Shown here: positions 1 through 11,952 of the stretch, in pieces
How positions within the stretch are numbered: the stretch's first letter is position 1
How the letters are laid out: each line of letters starts with the position of its first letter
NCBI GenBank assembly: GCA_949751835.1
Contig: CATKHK010000034.1
Location: 124,001-188,000 of the forward strand
Length of the DNA stretch: 64,000 nucleotides
DNA from: Blepharisma japonicum
Lineage: Eukaryota > Ciliophora > Heterotrichea > Heterotrichida > Blepharismidae
Reading direction: 5' to 3'
Program-made: the position numbers and the translations under genes
The notes under the pieces: generated by a model
The model's database searches: none
What the model saw: only the letters and a program-made list of their open reading frames with translations
What the model was told of the DNA's origin: nothing

Positions 1-282
1 CAATTAAAGATTATAGGAAATGGAGAAAATTGATAAAAAATTCATATTTTATTCACATGTTTTATAGTGAAAATATTTTATTAAAACTTAAATTGCGAAA
101 AATAGTTAGTTTTTTTTGCGACCTTGAAAATTTATGAAGCATAAAACGCTTATAAAACAGCTCAACATACATCAGAATTATCTTAAGTATCGCACCCTAA
201 AAATTGTAAAATAATGACTAATTTCTTATAATTCTGATAATTTTCCCTCTAAAATGCATGAATCCAATTTTTATCAGCTCAT
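1..282. other. Upstream intergenic sequence
   Basis: AT-rich sequence before the first gene. I see no coding frame, RNA gene or repeat. It presumably holds the promoter of the PHD-finger gene; a TATTATA run lies directly before the second candidate ATG of that gene (298). Confidence 0.5.
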
Positions 283-2583
283 ATGGGGGATATTATAATG
301 TTGGAAAGCGCGGCAACTCTTTACGAGGATTCCAGTGATAGCCCAGCTGAAGAATCTATCAAGCCCCAATATGAAAACAAAAGCTCTCGCCAACACTGCA
401 TTTTTTGTGAGAAAGCTACAAACCCGCTAATTAAGCTTCCAAGCGGTTCTTTGGCTCATTCTTCGTGCAGGGAAAATCGATCGTGTATAATTTGTGGATT
501 ATCTGGCATGACTTTGCATTGCAGATCATATGGGTGCTCTAGAGTTGTCCATCCTTGGTGTATGGATTGGACTCTTCATTTTTCATTTTCTCTTGAAGAC
601 CCTAGGTGTGATATTCATCTTCCTAATGGCAGAAGAAAGCGCGAATACCAGCGAGTATGGCAAAGTAGACAAGTAGCTCACAAGTTGAGCGAAGATGCGG
701 AATCTGTGAGGATTATAAAAGAAGCGTATGACGATTATAAAGCTCCAAACGTCTATACAGGTAATATTTTGTGGTATGCAATTGGTGTGCAATATTTTCC
801 AAACACTTATAATATAGAAAACTTGCCTGATTTTTGTATTAAAGAGAAGAATGAAGACCCGTATTTGGATGGAGATGTTGATTTTTTAATTAAATATTAT
901 GAAAAAGAACATGAAGATACAGTTAAGGAAAACGAATCACTTATCAATGAATCTTTAAAACCTGAAATAAATGGAAAACCAATAGAAGTTGTAGATAACG
1001 GCATCAAAAAAATTAAACATAATAAAGAAGATGACCTAATCCTAGGCGAAATCAAAAAAATAAACAGAAGAGGCCACTATGAAGAATACTTAAAATATTT
1101 TGAAAGTAAAGGTAGAGGTGATAGTGAGTTTTCTTACGCAGAAAAACGTCAAAGTGGCCTTCGAGGTCCTCCTAAATGCGAAGAAGATTGGGTTTGTGGA
1201 GTTTGTGGAGACGGAGACTATGAAGACGATGATTTAATCGTTATTTGCTCCCAGTGTGAAATGGGTGCTCATATGAAATGCTATGGAATTCCTAAAGTTC
1301 CAGATCATGATTGGTATTGCCAAGCATGTGAAAAAACTAGCAGCCTTGAAGAAAGACACAGCTTAAAATGTGCTTTATGCTCTGTAAATGGTGGTGCCAT
1401 AAAATTAACTATTCACCAGACCTCAAAAGAATTAAGTTTTCCCAATTATGAATTTAAAGGAAGTTCAGAAAAAGTTTGGGTTCACGTTTTTTGTGCTTTG
1501 CATATAGAACCTGCCACAATTACTGATAAATTAAATATTAGTGGAATTGATCTAACAAAAATTGATATGAAAAGGTTTAGTTTGAGATGCCAAAAATGTG
1601 GAAGCAAAGAAGGAGCTTGCTTGCAATGCCAGCATGGAAGATGCCAGGCTGCTTATCATCCTGAGTGTGGGAAAGATTTATTTACTAATACAAGAGATAA
1701 ATCTGGGTATGACGAAGTAGGTATGTATTGCCCATTGCATAAACCTTTAAAATTAAGAAGGGTTTTAGAAAGCAGGGAAAAAAAGACTGTAGAAGATATC
1801 ATAAATTTCGCGAAAATATTTGAAAAAACTGCAAAAAAGAAAAAGAAATTGAAAAATCCTATACCCAAAAAGAAGAAAAAAACAAGGCCGGAAGATCAGC
1901 CATTCTCATGTATAGAAAAGTTCAAATTAATTAAAGCTATGGATGAAAAGCTTGATTATTTGGTGAAACACAAAAATAATGGCTTTTCTTTTATAATTAA
2001 ACAAAAAAATGCGAGCAATGCGTTACGGAGCAGTGTTGAAGTGCAAAAACCATTTATTTATAACACCCTTGATCCTCAAGCAATATTAAAATACAATATA
2101 ACAGTTCCTGGTCGAAAGCCGTTTGAGTGTTATACATATTACAAAGCTTTTATCCAGCCTTTAATTAAAAAAGAATTTGCAGTTTTAAACGTACAGCCAA
2201 GCACTTTTATGCCCAAGGGAAAGATTAAAAAAATAAAGAAAATCATCCTGAAAGACGAAATAGAAAAAGAAAAAGCCAGAGCCAAAGAACAAAAACTTGT
2301 ACAAGCCATGATTTCTGTTCCTGTCTTAGAAGATGTCTATACCAAAGAGATATACTGCATTTGCAGAAAACCATACGTGGAGCAAACCTTTAAAAGAGCT
2401 TATGAAAGTGAGGAAGACTTTGAAAAGCGAAAATGATTTACAAGTATGATCGAATGTGAGCAATGCAATGAATGGTTTCATAATGAGTGCATGAAATTCC
2501 CATATTTGCATGAAGAAAAGGAGTTTTATTGTCCAAGCTGCAAGCCAAAAAGGATGCATTTGAGTGAAGACAAACTTGATTAA
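283..2583 (+). CDS. PHD / extended-PHD zinc finger chromatin protein
   Basis: Predicted 766-residue nuclear histone-reading protein. It has four zinc modules: an ePHD-like cluster near residues 39-111 (QHCIFCEK ... VVHPWCMDW), a PHD finger near 302-350 (WVCGVCGDGDYEDDD), an ePHD near 360-490 of the Jade/BRPF type (CALCSVNGGAIK ... YHPECGKDLF ... YCPLHKP), and a C-terminal PHD near 689-752 (YCICRKPY ... ECEQCNEWFHNECM ... FYCPSC). The last finger is reached only by reading the TGA at 2434-2436 as Trp, and the frame ends at TAA 2581. This finger has a longer than usual spacer between its second and third ligands. A second ATG at 298 directly follows TATTATA, like many starts here, and may be the true start. 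The PHD-ePHD pair is typical of acetyltransferase scaffold proteins, but I see no catalytic or bromodomain, so the complex is unknown. Confidence 0.85.
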
Positions 2584-2688
2584 TTATATATGTAGGGCTA
2601 ATAATTAATACACATAAAGCATAATTTATTAAAATTTATTAAATAGGAAAACAATTTATCAAGAGCCATACCGCCTTTTATCTAATAA

Positions 2689-4659
2689 ATGAACATTTCG
2701 CGCTATTTAAATCCAGTTGATCCCAGCGAGAAAATCAACACAATTTCGCATAAAAGAAAACATGAAGAAACAAATGAAGTTGAAAAAGTCACCAAAATCG
2801 AGCCTAAACAAATTTCAGCTTTTGATTATTTCACATCAATGAAGCCAAAAGTTTTAGAAGAAAAACCAGAAATTAATGTAAAAATTGAAGAAAAAGAAGC
2901 AAATGATAGCGAATCTAGCAGCGAAAGCGAAGATGCTTTAATTATGAGGCTTTATTCGGAAAGGAATTATAAGCTGGAAAAAGAGGAAATTAAGACTTCT
3001 CAGAGGGAAGAAATTAATACAGAAAATTTTGTGGATGAGTCTTTGAGATTTGTGGAAAATAATGAAGATAAAGAGATTGAAGTCCCAAAAGAGAATTTAG
3101 TAGATAATCCTCCAAAAGTAGTAAAAAAACCTCAGCAAATTCGTCAGTTTAATTTTACAGCTGCCAAAGCAACATCAGGCGAAACTAATTCTTCATCTCC
3201 AGCCCCATCAATTACCTCTCCTATTAAGCCTCTAAAATCTCTTCCCAAGAAGCCTCAAAAAGGTGAGCTACTTTCTGATAAATATTCCCCAAAATGCCTA
3301 AAAGATTTAATAGGAAATAGACCTCAAATTCAGAAGCTCTTAGAATGATTTAAAAAGTGGCAAAGTCCTATCTCAGAAAGAAAACCAAATGACAAATATT
3401 CAGCCCGTGCTGTTCTTTTAAGTGGTCCTCCTGGTATCGGCAAAACAACGGCAGCAAGAATAATCACAAAAGACCTTGGGTATCAACCTGTAGAATTCAA
3501 TGCAAGTGATACTCGAAACAAACAGATAATTCTTGACAAAGCTAAACCTTTTTGTTTGAACACTTCTATTAGAGGTCCACATTCAGTTGGAAAAGGAGTT
3601 TTAATTATGGATGAAGTTGATGGTATGACGACAGGGGATGAAGGAGGGAATGCTGCTTTAATTGAATTAATAAAACTCACAAAAATTCCAATTATCTGCA
3701 TTTGCAATGATAGGTACTCCACAAAAATCAAATCGCTAGCTAATTATTGCTTGGATTTGAAATTTTATAACCCAAATAAAGAAGAAATCGCAAAAAAAAT
3801 TGTTGAAATTGCAACTAAAGAAGAGATTGAAATTAATCATATACAAGCCAAAGAAATTGCACAAATTTCAAATGGAGATATGAGGCAAGCTTTGAATTTA
3901 TTAGAATTATTTATAAAAGGAAGCGATCTGAAGAACTCTGGAAAAGACAAAACTGTGTGCTTATCAAATTTTGAGGCAGCAAAAGAGCTATTTAATCAAA
4001 AAAAAATTAATTTTGACAGCAAAATTGATTTGATTTTGATTGATTATGATTTTATTCCTATGCTGGTCCAAGAAAATTATATAGACGTAATTGATAAATT
4101 ATCTGACATTTCAGAAGCTGCAGACTCAATTGCCTTATCTGACATAATCATGTCACAAATAAAAGGCCAACAAAACTGGTCGCTCCTCCATAATTTCGCG
4201 ACGACCTCTTCAATTATACCTACATCCCTTTCAAACCAATACATAGACGTACTACGATTCCCTGAGCTACGCTCAAAAGGATCATCCCTAAACAAATCAA
4301 ACCGTATCTTTATAGAAACCAAGCAAAGCATAATGCACACTTCTTTAGGCGTCTGCAATGAAGGTATTGAAAACTACTCCAACTGTTTATATTCATGGGT
4401 AATCCAGCTATTAAATGAAGAAAAAATTGATGAAGCTGTAGAAGTCCTGTTAATGTATAGGATAAATACTGATATGCTTAAAGAGCATCTTCCACATTTT
4501 TCTAGCTTAGAAATGAAAGAAAAATATTCGAAAATTTCAAAATCAGCTAAAGCCAAGCTTTCCAAGAGAATTTTTACATCTCAGAAAACAGTGAAAACAA
4601 GTGAAGAAGCTGAAGAAGATGAAGGAAATGAAGCGAGTGTTATGGTAGAATTAATCTAA
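2689..4659 (+). CDS. RFC1: Replication factor C subunit 1 (clamp loader large subunit)
   Basis: Large subunit of the clamp loader that opens PCNA and loads it on primer-template DNA in the nucleus. The 656-residue frame runs through the TGA at 3346, which reads as Trp in LLEWFKKW; this matches a conserved Trp of the RFC1 family. The AAA+ domain has a Walker A GPPGIGKTT and a Walker B-like LIMDEVDGM, followed by the RFC1 collar region. The N-terminal 200 residues are charged and look disordered. I find no BRCT domain, although animal and fungal RFC1 carry one here. The extreme N-terminus MNISRYL resembles the PCNA-binding start of yeast and human RFC1 (ISDFF, IRKFF). The gene ends 9 bp from the convergent START-domain gene. 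Confidence 0.93.
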
Positions 4660-4668
4660 TATTTTTAT

Positions 4669-6417
4669 TTAGACAGAATTTTCTATATCCAAAAGCACCT
4701 GGCTGATAAGTTCCAAATAATACTTGTAAAGTAATGGCTTTGGAATTATCCCGCCAAGCTGGCTTTTATGCACATGGCTGATGGTGCACCCTCCATTTAT
4801 AGCTGGCCTTAAAATGGTTCCTGACATCAGCAATTTTCCTTTTGCAAGTTTGCTGTCTGGATTTTCAAAGTCATCAATATTTTTCATAACAAAAATATGA
4901 GACTTTTTAGTTGGGTAGTCTTTTATTGCCATCCTTCTACAAATGAACTCTCTTTCAGCAATTCCTCCATATGGCATTAAATTGAACGACACAATATCAT
5001 AATAAGAAGACACATCTAAAACTGTTAAATCTCTTATTGCCCCTTTTTGGGTCCTTTTTGGCTTTTGCAAGACAGCTAACACCTCTTTATAAGGGATTGG
5101 CAATGACAAAAACGCTAAGATCAAGACTAAGCCTTTAGAACTGAGGACTTTACATATGATTTTTCTATCAGAAGACTCAAGTAAAGTCACCCATTCTCTA
5201 GGGATTGGGGTGATTGATTCTAAAGACACAATTTCATTTATATCTGACGCAAAGGGATGCTCTAGCTTCATCAGTTCTTCTTCCTCTTGCACAGAATTCC
5301 CTTGGATACTATGCAAAATATTTATCATAGGATGGCATGAAGAGCTTTCAGAGGGAAATATAGATGTAGTACTCGCCCTGCTCAGAGGAGTAATTGCTAT
5401 ATATATATCACTCACATAGGGGTTTTCAGAAATATTCTTTGAGTTTCAGCTAGATGAGGCTAAAACGCAAAATAAATCATTTTGAATTTTTTCTTGTGAA
5501 GAAATCTTTAAGTCTTCACAAGAAGCGCATCTTCTGAAAGCCAGCTCTTTATATTTGGAAATTGAGTTTTCTTTATAGTGAGGCAGCTTTAAGGCTTTTG
5601 ATGAGCGATCAGACTTTATGGAGCTTTCACTACTGAAAAAGCATGTATTTTGGTCAAAATCAAGAAGGTTTGGAATCATTTGGTCAGGTATCGCCATAGG
5701 AATTTCGTCGCGGTCGCAGCTATATTTCTTAAGTAAATATTCGACCCTTTCATCATTTAAAATATTTTCAATGCCTTTTAGAGCTTCAGGTTCTCAAGAC
5801 TCTTCAAGGCTTAAAATTCCATATAGAGGGATAAAAAACTTCCGAATTTTTTTGGCAATCACCTCTTCATCGAAATTTTTATCTAGCCATCACTTTAACT
5901 CCATTATGAGAGCAAGTAAGTGAATATGGCAAGTGTCTGTTTTGAGATATAAGGAGAGACTATATAATTATTACTCATTTAAAATTTTGCCTAGACAAGG
6001 ATGGTATAGGCTCAAGAATATGGCAGGCCTAAATTCGTCAATCACTCGCTCGATTACCGTGTAAAATGCTTTTGGGCACATTCGTGTGCACTCGCATTTT
6101 AAAAATTCTAATAAAGCTTCAAGGCGCTTTTTGTATTCTAATTCTGGTTGCAATTCTTGGTAGTCAAACGATTTTTGGTCGAGTTGACGAAAAATGTGGC
6201 CAAATGAATCATATTCTGAATAGTCGCTATGAATACTTTTGAACATTAAAGCCTTACCCAATAGAGATTTTGACGTTGGACTGTCTATTATGTCCTGTAT
6301 GGAACTTACAATCAGCTTGGCAAGGGCTATTTCTAAACTTTTATTATCTTGCAGAACAGATGATAGATAAATTTCGCGAACATTCTGACAACTTTTAGAT
6401 CTCAGATGCCTTGACAT
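4669..6417 (-). CDS. START-domain lipid-binding protein
   Basis: Predicted 577-residue protein. The C-terminal part (about residues 375-575) looks like a START (StAR-related lipid transfer) domain: REWVTLLESSDRKIICKV, then YDIVSFNLMPYGGIAEREF, then GTILRPAINGGCTISHVHKS. START domains hold a lipid in a deep pocket and act in lipid transfer or sensing. The N-terminal 370 residues are not recognised and may be helical. Translation needs one 15-nt intron at 5960-5974 (GTAATAATTATATAG on the minus strand) and several TGA=Trp codons. The gene begins at an ATG at 6417, ends at TAA 4669, and is tail-to-tail with RFC1. The START call rests on pattern only; the lipid is unknown. Confidence 0.75.
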
Positions 6418-6987
6418 TTATTTTACTTATGGCTATACAGATTCCACATAATTTGGATAAAATAAAGAGTTATTCGAGAAACCAACCCAAAAAAAAATTA
6501 TATTAATAAGAATAGATATGGCTTTTGGTCTGAATAAAAAAGTAAAAATTTTTTCTCCTCGCTTTAAAAGTATTTGAATATTATAATGTAGGCGTCTATT
6601 AATTATTATCTAATAAATTCAGGTGAATAATAAAATGTAATTATATTTGAAGCACTTTTACCTGATTGGGATGAAAATAGATTAATTATATATTTATTTA
6701 TAAATTCTTTGTCCATTACTTATAATTCAACAATTTCTTTTAATATTCCACTAATGCTATTAAGCCTTTATTTTATTCTTGCGTGGCTAGTTCAAATCTC
6801 GCCGAATTGAAGAGTTTTATTAAAAAAATGAAACTGCCAAGCCACCTCAACTTAAAATATTCACAGCCCAATGATAAAAATTTTTATTAAGTATTAATAT
6901 AAAAATGCTAATAACTCCACAAAAATATTTTTGAGATATCCATTTTTCTAAAGCAGAAATTAATTAAATAAGTTTAAAGTAATTAAC
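6418..6987. other. Intergenic, 570 bp
   Basis: Lies between the start of the START-domain gene and the end of the EF-hand gene. It is strongly AT-rich with no open frame of note. A T-loop-like GTTCAAATC at about 6794 was examined as a possible tRNA and rejected. Confidence 0.5.
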
Positions 6988-8559
6988 TTAATATTTCCTA
7001 GGAGACTTGGGGGTGACCTCATTTAAAAATTCTGAATAAGAAACTCTTCCGTCTTGATCTTTATCGTATCTCTCCATCAGATTTTCCACATCTTTTCTTG
7101 ACGCATAAATTCCATAATCTTGCAACAAATTTTCGAACTCATTGAATGTGAGATATCCATTTCTATCCCTATCTACACATTGAAAAGCATCAGTTTTGCT
7201 AAAATAAGGCCTTCTTTCTAATTTCTGTCTTAAGCTTTCTGCAACTGATTCATTTTCTAAGTGCAATTTCATAACTCTAGACAGTAAATTTTCAGTAGTC
7301 AAGCTAAAAGTGCGCTGTCTTTCATATCTTGGCAAATTTTGAGGAATTCTGTTATTGATAAGTCTTGAGTATTCCAGGTCTTTTGTGGTCACAATTTTTG
7401 AAAAATCAGTTAAAGTGAGTCTTCTTTCTATATATGAGTAATGCTTGAAAAGCAAAGAAACCTCATCTTTCATAGGATAGACTCTAAGAGATCTTAATGT
7501 GTCTTCAAAATCAAGCTGAGTTATGTAGCCCAGGTTATTTAAATCAAAAAGATTAAAAGCGTCTATAACTGTAAAGTCTGAGCATAAGGCCAAATCTCTT
7601 CTTGCAGCTTCTAAATCTCTGTCTAAGTCAATTTGTTGTCTGAAAACGCTCACAAGTTCTGATTCTTCAGGCTGCCCAGAAGGAGATCTGGATGATCTGT
7701 CAAAGCCACTTGAGCTTGTTAATAATTGAGATCTCCCAGGACTTCTGGTAATTGAAGCATCAAATCTTGAAGAAGCATCGATAGATCTGTTAGGGCTTCT
7801 GGTAGGACTTGGAGACCTTCTTAAAGGTGATGAATGCCTTCCAGATCTAGAAGGAGAATCTCGAATTGGTGATTTTACATAACTAGATGGGGTGGTTGAT
7901 TTAATCGCATCAGAAAATTCACTGTAGCTTAATCTTTCATCACTATCTACATCAAATCTTCTTAAAATAGCATCCAAGTCATCATTAAAGGCACTTATCA
8001 GGTTTTTCCTCAAAAAATCTGCAATTTTGTCCCTTGTAATTATTGATGATGAAGGGTAGTCAATGGTATCAAAAGCTTTGATAATAGAGAAATCTGGGAA
8101 AATCTCTAGATCCTTGCGGATTGCTTCTAGTCTTCTTTGTAAATTAAGCTCTTTTTCAAGTAGCCTTACGAGTAAAAATTCGACATCTGCAGATAACCGT
8201 AAAATGCCTGATCGATTTAAGGCAATGTCACGCAGAACTAAGTTGGTTGAAGGAAGGGTGAGCTGATGAAAATCACTAAGAATTAAGCGACCATCTGAGT
8301 CTGAGTCATACTGATTTATAAGTAAATCAATTTCTTGAGATGAAGCAAAAATTCGATTGTTCTCAAGAAATGCTTTGATATCCAAGTAATTTAAATAACC
8401 ATTGGAAAAGCGGTCGAGAACTTTAAAAGCTGAGTAAGGATCAAAATCACGGTTCTCAGAAAGAGCTATACGAGCAATTTCAACTTCCTGCTCACCTTTA
8501 CTTGCTGATGAAAAAAATTCAGCTAGTCTTCTTTCAGTGTCAACCCTTAATAAGGCCAT
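6988..8559 (-). CDS. Multi-EF-hand calcium-binding protein
   Basis: Predicted 523-residue protein with calmodulin-like EF-hand pairs spread along its length. Canonical loops include DSDSDGRLILSDF (first third), DVDSDERLSYSEF (middle), DRDRNGYLTFNEF and DKDQDGRVSYSEF (C-terminal pair). Others, such as DLNNLGYITQLDF, are degenerate. A Ser/Arg/Pro-rich linker (RRSPSPTRSP) separates the second and third blocks and is a likely phosphorylation target. It has no intron and no internal TGA. The first true ATG is at 8559; the frame is open a few codons further upstream but without an ATG. Heterotrichs use large EF-hand proteins in contractile and ciliary structures, which is a plausible but unproven role. 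Confidence 0.85.
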   Translation of the reverse strand: MALLRVDTERRLAEFFSSASKGEQEVEIARIALSENRDFDPYSAFKVLDRFSNGYLNYLDIKAFLENNRIFASSQEIDLLINQYDSDSDGRLILSDFHQLTLPSTNLVLRDIALNRSGILRLSADVEFLLVRLLEKELNLQRRLEAIRKDLEIFPDFSIIKAFDTIDYPSSSIITRDKIADFLRKNLISAFNDDLDAILRRFDVDSDERLSYSEFSDAIKSTTPSSYVKSPIRDSPSRSGRHSSPLRRSPSPTRSPNRSIDASSRFDASITRSPGRSQLLTSSSGFDRSSRSPSGQPEESELVSVFRQQIDLDRDLEAARRDLALCSDFTVIDAFNLFDLNNLGYITQLDFEDTLRSLRVYPMKDEVSLLFKHYSYIERRLTLTDFSKIVTTKDLEYSRLINNRIPQNLPRYERQRTFSLTTENLLSRVMKLHLENESVAESLRQKLERRPYFSKTDAFQCVDRDRNGYLTFNEFENLLQDYGIYASRKDVENLMERYDKDQDGRVSYSEFLNEVTPKSPRKY

Positions 8560-8901
8560 TAATTTATTAAGCAAAGAAAATTCGAATCTAAAATAATTTG
8601 AAGTTTAAATCTTGAGATAATAAGAAAACCTTGACTGTTTTTACTTATAGATAGATTTTATTTTTAAATGCAAAAAATAAGTGAAAAGAAAAAATATTGA
8701 ATGACAATATTGGTGAAGAAATTTCAGCTCATTTTGGTAGCACATTTTAATAATCTATGAAATACCAATTATGCTAAAAATAATATAAACCATTTAATTA
8801 AGAAAATTCTTTCATATACCGTTTAAAAATGATGAACGTCAATATTTTTCTCTTATCTCTATAAGAAAATTTTTATGAATTATCAATTTTAATTATAAAA
8901 A
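8560..8901. promoter_or_regulatory. Shared upstream region of two divergent EF-hand-type genes
   Basis: A 342-bp AT-rich spacer between two genes transcribed away from each other. It must contain both promoters. I see no distinct motif beyond general A/T runs. Confidence 0.35.
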
Positions 8902-10104
8902 ATGCATCATTCTAAGTCAAATATACCCGAACCACCACAATTCGTTAATCCAGAAACTCTATTTTTGTCAAATAGGCCGCACTTAAAATCAATCTTTTCT
9001 CAACACAACCCTCAAGATAACAAAATATCTTTTTCCGAATTCTGTAAGTTTTGTAGGAATGCTCAAATATTTCCCGTAAACATAATATAGGATTTAATTT
9101 CGATGCTGGATATTAAGCGTGTGGTTACCCGTGCTACTCAATACCAAAATTCCCGAAGCTCATTGACTTATCAAAATTTTGAGCTATGCTTAAAATATAT
9201 CGCAATCGCTGCATATCAAGGAATCTCCTTATCAGACAAACTTTGCAATCTTTTTCAGCAAATTTGTGCTCCTTGCAAAGAAACGTATAATGCACATATC
9301 GTTTTGAAAAAGCAGTCAAGGACTAATACCCCATTATCGTGTGATACTTCTCGGTCTGAGTACGAAGACAACAGAAACAGCAATAAAGTACAAATGGTTT
9401 CGTATGCAGAAAAGCAGTTCTTAAAAAGAAAAACCATTGACAATAATCTAAACTCAGCTTGAGATATCAATACTGCTGCTGTATCACACCAAAGTTGCTC
9501 ACCAAGGGACTCAAAATCTACTAGTAGAATAAGAGCTTCACCAAAAATAGTTCCGAATTATTCTAATAAATCTATATCGAAAGAACCGAGTCCATTACAA
9601 AATAAAAGCTTGACCACAAGAAGAAAAGAAGGATATCAAGCAATTAACGAGATCAAAAAAATTTCACAAGAGTTTTTAGAAAAATCGAAAAATCTAGCAG
9701 CTTTCCTATCTATAGATAAAAAACACTATAGAACTCTATCTGGAGGGACTTATATTTCACAAAGTCCTAAATTTGGAGGAGGCTCTACACTAATTGCGTT
9801 AGAGTCTGAAAGAGATCTAAATGTCACTGACAGAAGATCTACCGATAATAGAAGATCTATAGATTCAAATTTAGAATCTAAAGGGAAAAACATTGAAAAG
9901 TTGTTTTTTAAGTTTAGAGAAGGCGTAAAAAAGACCGAAGAATTGAAACCAGATAAAAAAAATGAACCGTATATGACTTCATTGAGGAAGCATAGAAATT
10001 ATATCACTAAAGTCAGAAGTAATGAATTTTCCGGGGGTATGGTTAGGAGAATGATTTTCACAGCTTGGAAAGGGCTTGTTAATAGTAAACGTCCGAGTAA
10101 TTAA
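8902..10104 (+). CDS. Divergent EF-hand-like protein
   Basis: Predicted 395-residue protein joined by one 15-nt intron at 9076-9090 (GTAAACATAATATAG) and by TGA=Trp at 9460-9462. The N-terminal 130 residues carry an EF-hand-like module, ISFSEFCKFCRNAQIFP followed by LTYQNFELCLKYIAIAAY, that I associate with protist axonemal or cytoskeletal proteins. A related module (FFKFCTDFGI) occurs in the gene at 18537-20255. The rest is basic and Ser-rich with no recognised domain. It is divergent from the multi-EF-hand gene. The exact function is unknown. Confidence 0.7.
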
Positions 10105-10245
10105 GTATATATTACGACTAATAAATTCCCTATTTTTAAACTATATATAGTAAATATGTCTATAGGACTTCTAATTTCATCCTAATGTTTCTCAAGAAAT
10201 CTATCATCCTAATAAATTTTGATTTAATATATTTTTCATTAATTA

Positions 10246-11865
10246 TTAGGCTTTAATTTCGGACACCAGCATTCTTAATTCCAACAAGCTGATTTTTTCA
10301 TGGAATAAATTCTTCAGCTCTTCAATCTGAAAAGTGTTGCATGATGTCTTATAAGATGCTACAATATTTGAAATTTTTTGTCAAATTATTTTGACATTTG
10401 GCGAAAAATTGGAAAATAGAGAACGTAAACTAATTAACATTTGGGAGGCTTCATGTATCCAAAATGGAGCCAAAAGATTCAATATAAAACTGCAGAGCAT
10501 ATTATAGCTGCATTTTTGAGAAATAAAAATGCTAAATAAATGTGCAAATTCATCTCATGTTATATAGTCTCTTTGTACTAATTCAGTGTTTATACCATTT
10601 ATGCAGACCTCAGAAATTTTATAGTAATCTATCACTTCTTGTTTAGATACGATTCCAGCTGTATCTCCGATGATCTCAAGTCCAACGAAATCATGAACCA
10701 TCGTGGAGAATTCGTCTGGAGTTAAATTATATTTAATACATATATCCACCATATCATTTTTCAGCTTTGTTCCATTGAAGTTGAAATTTATAGTAGAAGT
10801 TACAGGCTTTATTTCATTTTGGAGGTTGACTATCTGCATTGGAGCTGTTGTAATGCTTGCTTCTTTAAGCTTTGGAGCTGAATAATATCGATAATGAAGT
10901 CTAAAACCAGCATTTCCTCGGATTATTTTTATTTGAGGCCTTGATATTGAGACTTCAGAATGCTGGAACTTTAATAAAGGTTTTTCTTCTTGAGTCTTTT
11001 TACAAGAGCGAGCTCTACCATGATAATATCTTGGAGGTGAAAAATAATTTTTCCTTGGAACAACTTGAGGCTGTTCTATATAATCTGTTCTTTTTTTAAT
11101 AATTATTGGAAGAATTTCATAGAAATTGGATTGTTTTTTAGTCTCAATAGAGTGCGGAGATGTCAAGTTAGAATTGGGGAGTGGCTGATATTTCTGATGT
11201 TCTTCTGTTGGTATATTTCGGAGATTTACAATTGAATTTGTTTCTGGATCAAAGCCTGTAATATTTGCATCAAAAACCACATTTTTTCTATTTGTTAATA
11301 AAATCATATTAGTATTTTCAGAGAGTTCTTCAATTGACTTTAGCTGCTGATTTGTAGCAATATTGTAGATGTATTTATATTTCTTATCTATACTGGGATT
11401 ATCATAGCAATCAAAAATTACCTCAACTTGGGGAAGTTTTTCTTTTATTTCATTTATTAGTGCCTCCAAATTTATTTCAAGTTTATTTATAAGTTTACTG
11501 TTAATGTCAATAGGAGCTTGAGAACTAATTTGCCACTGTTGGTTGTCTTGATTTTTATTTGCTAAAGACAATTTTTTGCTTATTATAGGACTTTCTTTAA
11601 GAGCTTTTAATTTTCTTTGATTCATTTTCATCAATTTAGCTGAGGTTTGAGGAAGCATTTTCCTTAAAGGTGTTAAAATTGGATAAGATGATCTCATGCT
11701 TGCACTTTCAGGAAGTTGAGAGTTCACCAATGTTGTATTTAATTCAGCTTTCTCAATACTTGAATGAGTTTTTAACATATTAGCCATCGATGAGTTTCCA
11801 GTTTCATATTCTTTCTCTAATATAGTTGTTAAGTTATTTCTCAGCTTCAACGTTGCTCTACTCAT
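10246..11865 (-). CDS. Unknown protein with possible doublecortin-like domain
   Basis: Predicted 539-residue protein with no intron. The frame passes through TGA codons at about 10555 and 10380 (read as Trp) and ends at TAA 10246, so it is about 100 residues longer than the standard code would suggest. Residues about 130-200 (LEALINEIKEKLP, then YIYNIATNQQLKSIEELSEN) resemble the beta-hairpin and helix layout of a doublecortin tubulin-binding domain, which is a weak match. The C-terminal third has an EF-hand-like look (DEFSTMVHDFVG, YITWDEFAHLFSIFI). The middle is low-complexity and basic. A microtubule-associated role would fit a ciliate but is inference. Confidence 0.6.
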
Positions 11866-11952
11866 AAAATTAACTATTTATATACAAAATATGAATTTTT
11901 AGAATAGTATTTCAATAACAATATAAATACTAATGAATTGCCTTAATTACGT

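Noticed and set aside
2434-3348. In-frame TGA codons as nonsense mutations or pseudogenes
   Set aside because: They occur in nearly every conserved gene and at conserved Trp positions, so they are sense codons.
6780-6820. T-loop-like GTTCAAATC suggesting a tRNA
   Set aside because: The T-stem has a mismatch and no matching acceptor, D-arm or anticodon arm is found upstream within tRNA length.
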